Shown here piece by piece: positions 1-6,999 of a stretch of 24,586 nucleotides of DNA (position 1 is the first letter of the stretch; each line of letters begins with the position of its first letter). The notes beneath the pieces are model-generated. The model searched no databases and had not been told where the DNA came from. It saw only the letters and a list, made by a program, of their open reading frames with translations. The position numbers and the translations under genes are program-made. The stretch comes from Bacteroidota bacterium (GTDB lineage Bacteria > Bacteroidota > Bacteroidia > Chitinophagales > Chitinophagaceae), in assembly GCA_023409675.1 (NCBI GenBank), contig JAEYRC010000199.1, positions 1 to 24,586 of the forward strand, given 5' to 3'.

Positions 1-530
1 ATCTTATCTTTTACGATCCGTCGGTCGGTTTCAATTTCCGTTTCACCCGGGCCCCGGGTTCCGATACCACCTCCAAGCCGTTCAAGGTGACTCCACATAC
101 CTTTAAGCCGTGGAAGCAGGTATTGATACTGAGCCAGTTCAACCTGTGTTTTAGCCTGAGCGGTTTTTGCCCGTCGTGCGAAAATATCGAGGATCAGGTC
201 AGAACGATCAATCACTTTAATGCCCAGCACCTTCTCAATATTGGTAATCTGTGATCCGCTGAGTTCGTCATCGAAAATTGCCAGCTGAATGTCCTTATCC
301 TTAATATACTGGTGAATCTCTTCCAGTTTGCCTTTCCCGACAAAGGTTTTACTATCCGGAGCAGGCAGTTTCTGGGCATACTTCTTAACAGCAAGAGCCC
401 CCGCGGTTTCAGCAAGAAATGCCAGTTCTTCCAGATATTCCTTCACCTGTTGCTCCGATTGTGCCTGATGAATCAGCCCCACAAGTACGGCTTTTTCTTC
501 TTTGGCTATCGCTTTTGTTTTATCAAGCAT
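1..530 (-). CDS. hflX: GTPase HflX, N-terminal part (cut by the window edge)
   Basis: This is a minus-strand reading frame with no stop before the left edge; 176 complete codons are present. It begins MLDKTKAIAKEEKAVLVGLI and contains the HflX N-terminal domain, including a 'KTFVGKGKLEEI' segment near residue 60, 'FDDELSG' near residue 82 and 'RSDLILDIFARRAKT' near residue 100. It ends in the glycine-rich linker GIGTRGPGETEIETDRR, which is diagnostic of HflX. The GTP-binding domain itself (G1 to G4) lies outside the window. HflX is a ribosome-binding GTPase that splits or rescues stalled 70S ribosomes in stress. The start ATG at 528-530 is preceded by a purine-rich 'gaaggaag', a plausible ribosome binding site. 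Nothing suggests damage. The identification is firm from the linker motif; the length and integrity of the rest cannot be judged. Confidence 0.93.
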   Translation of the reverse strand, partial: MLDKTKAIAKEEKAVLVGLIHQAQSEQQVKEYLEELAFLAETAGALAVKKYAQKLPAPDSKTFVGKGKLEEIHQYIKDKDIQLAIFDDELSGSQITNIEKVLGIKVIDRSDLILDIFARRAKTAQAKTQVELAQYQYLLPRLKGMWSHLERLGGGIGTRGPGETEIETDRRIVKDK

Positions 531-637
531 ATTCTTCCTTCTTCAATTGTCCCGGCCATGGATATGCGTAAACCACCGCCCGGCTGATTCGATAATTTTG
601 TATGTTATGATGAAGCTTAAAGGTCTATAAAGCTAAT

Positions 638-670
638 CAAAAAAAAGGCGAATACCCTGCAGTATCCGCC
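638..670 (-). terminator. Rho-independent terminator of the beta-barrel protein gene
   Basis: Read on the minus strand, a 9-bp stem with one mismatch (GGCGGATAC / GTATTCGCC, loop TGCAGG) is followed directly by a run of eight T. It lies 21 bp beyond the stop codon of the 691-1449 gene, so it ends that transcript and insulates hflX. Confidence 0.85.
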
Positions 671-690
671 TTAAAATTCAGTAGTACAGG

Positions 691-1449
691 TTATAAACCG
701 CTTATCGTCAATCCGATCATATAGGGTTTAACATCAGGTCCGAATCCTTCCTTAATGAAACTGTTGATCTGGTAGGCGCCAAAGATGCTGAATACCCCAT
801 AACCAACACGGGCAGTAGCGCTAATGCGTGTGCCGTTGAAAAAGCGTTTGGATTTCTCCTTCTGGGTAAACGCGTTAATGTTTTGTCCGGAACTGTTCAG
901 CAGGTTCTTACCCTTCGTTCCGGCAGAAAGCAGGGTTCCGATCTTTCCGCCTATAGCCACTTTGAAACTTTTATTTGGCTGGTCGGGATTCGCGGTATAA
1001 CGCAATTCAACCGGCGCTTCAAGATATGTCGTCAGTAATTTATACTTTTTAAAATGCGTTGTATCAGAAACATCCCTGAAGCGTAATTCGCTGTTGGTTC
1101 TTCCGGCAATATCAATGGTTGTTTTATCAAAATAAATATTGCTGGTCGATAAACCCGCTCCCACCGCGACACTCATTTTGGGATTGGTGCGGAAAGGGAA
1201 GTCGAACATGAAATAGATATTAAAGGCTCTCGATAGTCCCTTTGTATTGATGCTATCGGGTTGCTGAGCCCAGCCAGCCATCCCGGCCTGAATCAGTAAA
1301 TGATCTTTGGAACGCCCTACCGGCTCGGGCCTGGGCGCCTCAGCTGCCGGCAACGTATCCATAAGTATGGTTGTACTGGAAAGCGTATCCTGAGCATTAG
1401 CATTAGTCAGGGAAAAAATGAATATGGCCAGGACAGCGAGATGTTTCAT
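691..1449 (-). CDS. Predicted outer-membrane beta-barrel protein
   Basis: This 252-residue protein starts with a clear Sec signal peptide (MKHLAVLAIFIFSLTNANA, cleavage after about residue 19). The rest alternates polar and hydrophobic residues in the manner of beta-strands, with short runs such as 'KMSVAVGAGLSTSNIYF', 'RISATARVGYGVFSIFGAYQ' and a C-terminal 'PYMIGLTISGL' that resembles a closing barrel strand. This layout fits the OMP_b-brl (PF13568-like) small porins common in Bacteroidota; no specific ligand or partner can be read from the sequence. The gene stands alone between its own candidate promoter (TACTTTTG) and its own terminator, so it is probably monocistronic. The central region around residues 175-205 is rich in Lys, Asn and Ser and may be an extracellular loop. 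The barrel class is fairly sure; the function is unknown. Confidence 0.8.
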   Translation of the reverse strand: MKHLAVLAIFIFSLTNANAQDTLSSTTILMDTLPAAEAPRPEPVGRSKDHLLIQAGMAGWAQQPDSINTKGLSRAFNIYFMFDFPFRTNPKMSVAVGAGLSTSNIYFDKTTIDIAGRTNSELRFRDVSDTTHFKKYKLLTTYLEAPVELRYTANPDQPNKSFKVAIGGKIGTLLSAGTKGKNLLNSSGQNINAFTQKEKSKRFFNGTRISATARVGYGVFSIFGAYQINSFIKEGFGPDVKPYMIGLTISGL

Positions 1450-1466
1450 AAATCAATTTAAGTGTT

Positions 1467-1474
1467 CAAAAGTA
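1467..1474 (-). promoter_or_regulatory. Candidate Bacteroidota -7 promoter element
   Basis: On the minus strand the octamer TACTTTTG matches the Bacteroidota sigma-ABfr -7 consensus TAnnTTTG exactly. It sits 17 nt upstream of the ATG of the beta-barrel gene, giving a very short leader. No good -33 TTG is present at the expected 19-21 bp spacing (the sequence there is TTTCC), which lowers confidence. Confidence 0.45.
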
Positions 1475-1657
1475 TTTGTTCCGGGGGTTAAGGAAAGGTT
1501 AAACAGGGTTGATGCCCATGGCCATCAACTGTAAAAACCGGTCAAACCCGTAATGGGCTGCAATTTACGTCAAGTTTTGGTATAGCCGCCTGAATTGGCC
1601 TTCAGATATTCACATTCCGTATCCCGCAAACCATCCGTATCATTCACATTCTTAAGA

Positions 1658-1673
1658 GAATTATTTATAATTC
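1658..1673. promoter_or_regulatory. AT-rich palindrome upstream of the uronate transporter gene
   Basis: This is a perfect dyad of two 7-bp arms, GAATTAT and ATAATTC, around TT. It lies 200 bp before the symporter start codon in a 423-bp non-coding stretch. Such a tight palindrome is the size of a dimeric repressor site, but no regulator gene in the window can be tied to it. Confidence 0.35.
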
Positions 1674-1679
1674 CTGTCA

Positions 1680-1718
1680 TTCAGACATTTAATATTATAG
1701 TGTATATTACCGTCTGAA
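1680..1718. promoter_or_regulatory. Interrupted inverted repeat around an AT-rich core
   Basis: The arms TTCAGAC (1680-1686) and GTCTGAA (1712-1718) are perfect complements separated by 25 bp of almost pure A/T. The core itself carries a second, slightly offset dyad, TAATAT / ATATTA. It could be an operator flanking the promoter of the symporter-uxuA pair, or an RNA hairpin in its leader. Confidence 0.35.
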
Positions 1719-1766
1719 CGAAATATGGAGCATCACAGTGGCACCCGGAGGGCATAACCGAAAAAG

Positions 1767-1792
1767 TAGTCTACCATACAGGACATAGACTA
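1767..1792. promoter_or_regulatory. Inverted repeat TAGTCTA-N12-TAGACTA
   Basis: Two perfect 7-bp arms separated by 12 bp lie 80 bp before the symporter start codon. No T-run follows on either strand, so it is not a simple terminator. It may be a leader RNA hairpin or an operator for the downstream pair. Confidence 0.3.
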
Positions 1793-1872
1793 TCGGATGC
1801 TATCTGGCAGACTGCCTGAAGAAAACGCTGGTGCCATACGTTCAGTTCCTAACCAACTAACCTTGCTGCTAT

Positions 1873-3489
1873 ATGGAAACAACACTGGAAACCCTTGACT
1901 GGATTGTTCTGGGTGGATATTTTGCCGTCTTGCTCGGAATTGCGTGGTGGGTTATCTCCCAGAAAAACCGAACCACCGAAGACTATTTCCTCGCCGGCCG
2001 CAATGTTGGCTGGTTTGTAATTGGCGCTTCCATATTTGCATCGAATATCGGCAGCGAGCATGTGGTCGGACTGGCAGGAACGGGAGCTGAATCGGGCATG
2101 CCGATGGCGCATTATGAACTGCATGCCTGGATCGTGCTGATGCTGGGCTGGTTCTTTCTTCCGTTTTATTTCCGAAGCGGAGCCTTTACCATGCCCGAGT
2201 TTCTTGAAAAACGTTTTGATGCCCGCTCGCGCTGGTTCCTCTCCCTTTTTTCAATTGCCGGTTATGTACTCACAAAAGTTTCGGTAACCATTTATGCCGG
2301 CGGTATTGTGGTATCGCAACTGATGGGCATACCGTTTCTTACAGGGGCTATAATAACAGTTGTAGTTACTGGCTTGTATACAATTTTAGGGGGAATGAAA
2401 GCTGTAGTATATACGGAGGCTTTCCAAACGGTGGTGCTGTTGCTTGGCGCGGCTACTATAACCTTACTCGGACTGAATGCCGTTGGGGGATGGGCGGAAT
2501 TGAAAGCTACTGCCGGCAGCAGTCATTTTAATATGTGGCGGCCGGCATCGGATCCGGATTTCCCCTGGACAGGACTTGTTTTTGGTGGAGCCGTGGTGGG
2601 CATCTGGTATTGGTGTACCGATCAGTATATTGTACAGCGAACCCTTTCCGCACCCGATATCAAAACAGGGCGTCGCGGCGCCATCTTTGGGGCATACCTG
2701 AAACTGACGCCCATATTTTTATTTCTTATCCCGGGAATCATTGCTTTCGCGCTAAAAAAGAAAGGAATGATCAACTACGACCGCAGCGATGAAGTGTTTC
2801 CCACCCTGGTACAATACCTGCTGCCCGCGGGCCTCAAAGGCCTGGTGGCCGGAGGGCTGATGGCGGCGCTGATGAGTTCCCTGGCATCCGTCTTCAATTC
2901 CGCTTCAACGCTCTTTACAGTGGATATTTTCAAAAAGATCTATCCCGACTCTCCTGAAATCAAACTGGTTCGCATTGGTAAGATCGCAACGGGGTTCGTA
3001 GTCATTTTGGGCATGCTCTGGATTCCTATTATGGAAAAAATAGGTGGCGGAGTACTGTACCAGTACCTTCAGAACGTGCAGTCGTATATTGCTCCGCCCA
3101 TAACCGCCGTATTTGTATTAGGAATACTGTTTAAGAGAATAAATGCCGCCGGTGCAATAGCTACCTTGTTTTATGGATTAATTTCCGCTGCCCTTCGGAT
3201 TGTACTGGAACTTATGAAAGAGGATCTTTCCGGCGTTGCCTACTGGTACGCTACTATCAATTTCTCACATTTCGCTATCTTCAACTTTCTTGCCTGTGCG
3301 GTCGTTTGTTTTGGCGTCAGTATGATGACACCAAAACCTTCGGAAGCACAGATTTCCGGCCTGACATTAGGAACGATCAGTGCCGAACAGCGGCGGGAAC
3401 ACCGCAACAGTTACAGCCGTATGGACCTGCTGGTGTCGGTGCTGTTAGCAATAATTGTGATCAGTTTATTAATTTATTTTAGAGGTTAA
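1873..3489 (+). CDS. SSS-family sodium/solute symporter, probably for hexuronate-type sugars
   Basis: A 538-residue integral inner-membrane protein of the sodium:solute symporter family (PF00474, SGLT-like). Visible hallmarks are the N-terminal 'TTEDYFLAGRNVGWFVIGASIFASNIGSEH' region (residues 35-64, split here for naming only), the repeated hydrophobic segments expected of about 14 helices, and the family signature near residues 326-348 (AGGLMAALMSSLASVFNSAS, then TLFTVDIF). The tandem serines S335-S336 lie where the family has its second sodium-site residues. The length is normal. It is followed after 10 bp by mannonate dehydratase, so the two are very likely co-transcribed, and the neighbour suggests that the cargo is an acidic hexose such as glucuronate or mannonate. 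That substrate is an inference; family members also carry glucose, sialic acid and other solutes. A dyad-rich leader precedes the gene. Confidence 0.93.
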   Translation: METTLETLDWIVLGGYFAVLLGIAWWVISQKNRTTEDYFLAGRNVGWFVIGASIFASNIGSEHVVGLAGTGAESGMPMAHYELHAWIVLMLGWFFLPFYFRSGAFTMPEFLEKRFDARSRWFLSLFSIAGYVLTKVSVTIYAGGIVVSQLMGIPFLTGAIITVVVTGLYTILGGMKAVVYTEAFQTVVLLLGAATITLLGLNAVGGWAELKATAGSSHFNMWRPASDPDFPWTGLVFGGAVVGIWYWCTDQYIVQRTLSAPDIKTGRRGAIFGAYLKLTPIFLFLIPGIIAFALKKKGMINYDRSDEVFPTLVQYLLPAGLKGLVAGGLMAALMSSLASVFNSASTLFTVDIFKKIYPDSPEIKLVRIGKIATGFVVILGMLWIPIMEKIGGGVLYQYLQNVQSYIAPPITAVFVLGILFKRINAAGAIATLFYGLISAALRIVLELMKEDLSGVAYWYATINFSHFAIFNFLACAVVCFGVSMMTPKPSEAQISGLTLGTISAEQRREHRNSYSRMDLLVSVLLAIIVISLLIYFRG

Positions 3490-3499
3490 TTGAAGATTT

Positions 3500-4678
3500 A
3501 TGATGATGATGCATCAAACGATGCGATGGTATGGGCCCAAAGACCCTGTATCGCTTCAGGATATTTTACAGGCAGGATGCGCGGGCGTGGTAACCGCACT
3601 GCATCATATTCCTTATGGTGAAGTCTGGACTACAGAAGAGATCGATGAACGTAAAAAACTGATCACCGAGGCAGGACTCGACTGGAAGGTGGTGGAAAGT
3701 CTGCCGGTGCACGATGATATAAAAAAACGCTCGGGCAATTACCGCATCTATACGGAGAATTATAAAACATCCCTGCGAAATCTTGCAGCCGCCGGAATTG
3801 AAGTGATTACCTATAATTTTATGCCGGTGCTTGACTGGCTTCGTACGGATGTGGAATATGTGATGCCCGATGGAAGTAAGGCATTGTATTTCGAACGCAG
3901 CGCTTTTATTGCCTTTGATGTGTTTCTGCTTCAACGGCCGGGAGCTGAAAATGATTATCCGCCCGCCGAGGTGGCTAAGGCCCGGCAGCGGTTTGAGGGA
4001 ATGTCAGAACAGGAGCGTCGTAAACTCTATGCCAATGCCATGCTTGGGCTACCAGGCACCGATGAGTCATTTACGGCGGAGCAGGTATTATCAACGCTGA
4101 AAACCTATGAAGGCATCAGCCGCGAACAGTTAAAAGAGAACCTGTTTGCTTTCCTGCGGGATATTGTTCCGGTTGTGGAAGAGCAGGACCTGCGACTGGC
4201 CATACACCCCGATGATCCGCCTTATGCGGTGCTGGGCTTACCGCGTATCGTCAGTACGGCAGATGATCTGGAAGATATTCTCAGCGCCGTGCCTTCACTG
4301 GTAAATGGACTATGCTTTTGCACGGGCTCGCTGGGTTCACGGGCCGATAATGATATACCGGCGATGCTCAAACGATTTGGTGACCGGGTGCATTTTCTGC
4401 ACCTCCGCAACACAAGCCGCGATGCAGAAGGTAACTTCTATGAAGCCAATCACCTGGAAGGCGATACGGATATGGTGGCGGTGATGAAGGAAGTTGTTGA
4501 ATTACAACAGCGGCAAAAGCGATCTGTCCCCATGCGGCCCGACCATGGTCACCAGATGCTTGATGACCTGAATAAAAAAACCTACCCGGGCTATTCTGCT
4601 ATCGGAAGGCTTCGTGGCCTGGCGGAATTGCGCGGTCTCGAACTCGCGATCAGCCGGAATTATACCGGTCAGGAGTAA
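3500..4678 (+). CDS. uxuA: Mannonate dehydratase
   Basis: This 392-residue protein is D-mannonate dehydratase (EC 4.2.1.8), which converts D-mannonate to 2-keto-3-deoxy-D-gluconate in hexuronate breakdown; it is a cytosolic, metal-dependent TIM-barrel enzyme. Diagnostic stretches are 'TALHHIPYGEVW' (32-43), 'ESLPVHDDIKKRSG' (66-79), 'ITYNFMPVLDW' (103-113) and four segments carrying the usual His/Cys/His/Asp metal ligands: H236 in 'IHPDDPP', C274 in 'CFCTGSLGSR', H301 in 'FLHLRNT' and D348 in 'RPDHG'. The length fits the family. The start is ambiguous because four ATG codons follow in a row (3500-3511); I kept the first. Only 10 bp separate it from the symporter. Other uronate genes (uxaC, uxuB, kdgK) are absent from the window, so the pathway must be completed elsewhere. 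Confidence 0.97.
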   Translation: MMMMHQTMRWYGPKDPVSLQDILQAGCAGVVTALHHIPYGEVWTTEEIDERKKLITEAGLDWKVVESLPVHDDIKKRSGNYRIYTENYKTSLRNLAAAGIEVITYNFMPVLDWLRTDVEYVMPDGSKALYFERSAFIAFDVFLLQRPGAENDYPPAEVAKARQRFEGMSEQERRKLYANAMLGLPGTDESFTAEQVLSTLKTYEGISREQLKENLFAFLRDIVPVVEEQDLRLAIHPDDPPYAVLGLPRIVSTADDLEDILSAVPSLVNGLCFCTGSLGSRADNDIPAMLKRFGDRVHFLHLRNTSRDAEGNFYEANHLEGDTDMVAVMKEVVELQQRQKRSVPMRPDHGHQMLDDLNKKTYPGYSAIGRLRGLAELRGLELAISRNYTGQE

Positions 4679-4696
4679 GGGTAGAAGTTTGCGGTT

Positions 4697-4730
4697 GCTC
4701 TAGGGCGCTGGCCTGGTAGAGCAGGTTTTA
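4697..4730 (+). terminator. Weak candidate terminator after uxuA
   Basis: GCTCTA and TAGAGC form a 6-bp stem whose loop can add AGG/CCT pairs; 'aggtttta' follows. It lies just beyond the uxuA stop and overlaps the 3' end of the opposing small gene. The T-run is short, so this is tentative. Confidence 0.3.
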
Positions 4731-4912
4731 ATGCCCAGGAGGGTATACAAGGGGCAGAAGCTCACCAGGCTGGTGACAATGAAAACTCCCGCAAGAACCA
4801 ATAAAACTATTCCCCAGGTACCCGTTACAGTACCTGTAAAATACAATGCGATCATGGCAGCGGCTGCCAGGAACCGGACAATCCGGTCGGTGGATCCCAT
4901 ATTCCTTTTCAT
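4700..4912 (-). CDS. DUF2892 (YgaP-type) small membrane protein
   Basis: This 70-residue protein matches the DUF2892 / YgaP transmembrane family: 'MKRNMGSTDRIVRFLAAAA' at the N terminus, two hydrophobic helices (about residues 12-28 and 32-50), and the typical C-terminal 'SFCPLYTLLGIKTC' with two cysteines. In other bacteria this domain occurs alone or fused to a rhodanese; here it is the stand-alone form. It sits in the inner membrane and its role is not established. It is convergent with uxuA and ends 21 bp from it, while its 5' side faces a 215-bp gap shared divergently with the DUF2157 gene. The residue pattern makes the family call secure, although the gene is short. Confidence 0.85.
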   Translation of the reverse strand: MKRNMGSTDRIVRFLAAAAMIALYFTGTVTGTWGIVLLVLAGVFIVTSLVSFCPLYTLLGIKTCSTRPAP

Positions 4913-5127
4913 ATGTATATTTTCTTATAAGGTACGGCAAATTTTTGTAGTTATCAGGAAGAATTTGTGAGTTATGAATTTGACCTGACTGTTTTTTGAA
5001 ACAATATGGTTTTCACAACAAATCATCAGAAGTGATTTCAGACAAAGTCATCGTAACACGCTTAAGGATCATTGGATGTAACCCTTGTATCCCTGTAAGA
5101 TTCCGGTAATTGTTCTAACTTAACTCA

Positions 5128-6399
5128 ATGCTTAAAGCGAAAGAAATCCGGGAATTAGTGGATGCCAACATTCTGACCAAAGATCAGGAACAACGTATTC
5201 TGGATTTTTATTCCACTAATAAAAGTGCTTCCTCAAACCGTTTATTTATCGTTTTTGGAATACTGGGGGCTTTATTGGCCGGCCTGGGAATAATACTGAT
5301 ACTGGCGCATAACTGGGATCAGTTTACCCGTCCGTTAAAGACCGTCATTGCTTTTTTGCCGTTACTCGCCGCACAAGTTTGCTGTCTGTTTGTAGTGCTG
5401 AAGAAACACGGTGATACGGCATGGTCAGAATCCTCCGCTGTACTACTCATACTGGCGTTTGGGGCCGCTATTGCACTTATTAGCCAGATCTATCATATTC
5501 CCGGTGATTTCGGGTATTTTTTGCGGATATGGATATGGGTCAGTATACCCCTGATATATATTTTGCGTTCCTCCATGGCCGCATTGCTCTGTGTTACCGG
5601 AATTACCGTATATGCACTTCATCAATCCATAGATAACGGCAACCCTTACCTGTACTGGGTGTTTCTGCTGTGCGTGCTACCTCATTACTTCTACCTTATC
5701 GGGAAAAATATACAGCGTAATTTTCTGAATTTTCTGCACTGGATGATTCCTGCAAGCATTGCCATTGCACTGGCCACGGTTTCAGATCAATATGAGGAAT
5801 ACATGGTTATCGGTTTCATGAGTTTATTCAGCCTGTATCTTTTCTTTGGTGATTATCTTCAGCAAAAAGGAACTCCTATAAGGAGCATGGGGAATCTTAT
5901 TATCGGATTTACCGGAACGATAGTTATTCTACTGATCCTGAGTTATAACAGTTTCTTTACCCATACGGAGCAAAGTTCCTGGTCTACACTGATCTGGCAA
6001 CCGGAAATTTTGGTTTCGCTGATTATTACCCTTGTGACCGTGATAGCCCTGACCGTTAACAGAAAAAGATCAGCTAACCCGATTATTCAGTTGCTTAAAC
6101 CGGTGTTCCTGGTATTTATACCGCTTTTTTTTCTGGCGATGTATTCTCCTGCCGGTGTATTTCTGATCAATGTGTTGATCGTTCTTATCGGAATAAGGAT
6201 CATACTTCTGGGATACCGCGCCGATCACCTGGGCTATCTTAATATTGGGTTATTGATCCTGGTGCTATTATCCTTATGTCGCTTTTTTGATACCGGTATC
6301 AGTTTTATCATCAGAGGAATTTTATTTCTTTCGGCAGGAACGGGCTTCTTCCTGATGAACTATCGCATGTTAAAAAACAGGAAAACAAATGCTGAATAA
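5128..6399 (+). CDS. DUF2157 domain-containing membrane protein
   Basis: The protein has 423 residues. A soluble N-terminal part (about 1-38, 'LVDANILTKDQEQRILDFY') is followed by the DUF2157 membrane region, with the typical 'LILAHNWDQF' near residue 57 and 'AAIALISQIYHIPGD' near residue 117, and then further helices to the C terminus, about twelve in all. It is an inner-membrane protein of unknown biochemical role. Its stop overlaps the next gene by 11 bp, and that next gene encodes a GDYXXLXY protein, the usual partner of DUF2157, so the two probably act together and are translated in coupling. No clear ribosome binding site or TAnnTTTG element is seen upstream, which is common in Bacteroidota. 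The domain call is confident; the function is unknown. Confidence 0.88.
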   Translation: MLKAKEIRELVDANILTKDQEQRILDFYSTNKSASSNRLFIVFGILGALLAGLGIILILAHNWDQFTRPLKTVIAFLPLLAAQVCCLFVVLKKHGDTAWSESSAVLLILAFGAAIALISQIYHIPGDFGYFLRIWIWVSIPLIYILRSSMAALLCVTGITVYALHQSIDNGNPYLYWVFLLCVLPHYFYLIGKNIQRNFLNFLHWMIPASIAIALATVSDQYEEYMVIGFMSLFSLYLFFGDYLQQKGTPIRSMGNLIIGFTGTIVILLILSYNSFFTHTEQSSWSTLIWQPEILVSLIITLVTVIALTVNRKRSANPIIQLLKPVFLVFIPLFFLAMYSPAGVFLINVLIVLIGIRIILLGYRADHLGYLNIGLLILVLLSLCRFFDTGISFIIRGILFLSAGTGFFLMNYRMLKNRKTNAE

Positions 6400-6937
6400 A
6401 CGTTTTAGCTTTCCACTGATGTTGCTGCTGGCTATTGTTCAACTTGCCATAGCAGCCCGAATGATTTATGCCGAAGAGCATGTATTGCGGGAAGGAAAGG
6501 TATTTTGGTTCAAAACCGCCCCTGTTGATCCTTCTGATCCATTCCGTGGTAAATACATAAACCTGAATTTTGATGCGAATCATATTGCTGTGCCTGCAGC
6601 GGCACATTATGAACGCGGAAATGAGGTATATGTTACCGTTGCTGAAACCGACAGCGGCTTTTGTAAAATCCTTGCTCTGTCGCAACAGCGTCCTTCAGGA
6701 TCAGATTATATTCTTGCAACAGTAAGTTTTGTTTCGCTGGAGAACAATCAGCGGGTGGTTTATATTGATTATCCTTTCAGCCGGTATTATATGAATGAGT
6801 TTAAAGCTATGGATGCCGAAAAAGCGTATGCTGATGGCCGTAACTCCTATGCCGTGGTGCGGGTGTGGAATGGAAGGGCCGTGCTGGAAGCCGTAGTAAT
6901 CAACGGTCAGCACGCGGAAAAACTGATCAGGAAATAA
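6389..6937 (+). CDS. GDYXXLXY-domain membrane-anchored protein
   Basis: This 182-residue protein has one N-terminal hydrophobic segment (about residues 6-25), which is either a signal anchor or a signal peptide, followed by a soluble domain. The defining motif appears as 'DPFRGKYINLNF' near residues 51-62, a variant of GDYxxLxY with Lys in place of Asp. After it come beta-rich stretches such as 'GNEVYVTVAE' and the conserved-looking 'YIDYPFSRYYMNE' near residue 127. The start ATG lies 11 bp inside the DUF2157 gene, so its translation is probably coupled. The pair is widespread and uncharacterised. A short dyad (CCTGAG / CTCAGG, 6952-6971) lies just after the stop and may weakly end the transcript before the next gene. 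Confidence 0.85.
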   Translation: MLNKRFSFPLMLLLAIVQLAIAARMIYAEEHVLREGKVFWFKTAPVDPSDPFRGKYINLNFDANHIAVPAAAHYERGNEVYVTVAETDSGFCKILALSQQRPSGSDYILATVSFVSLENNQRVVYIDYPFSRYYMNEFKAMDAEKAYADGRNSYAVVRVWNGRAVLEAVVINGQHAEKLIRK

Positions 6938-6999
6938 CAGCCTTTCTCCCGCCTGAGCTTTTTAACTCAGGATCACTTATTTTCATGAAAATTTAATGA

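Noticed and set aside
45..59. Near-perfect GC palindrome ACCCGGGCCCCGGGT
   Set aside because: It encodes the conserved Gly-Pro-Gly stretch of the HflX linker, so codon constraint explains it.
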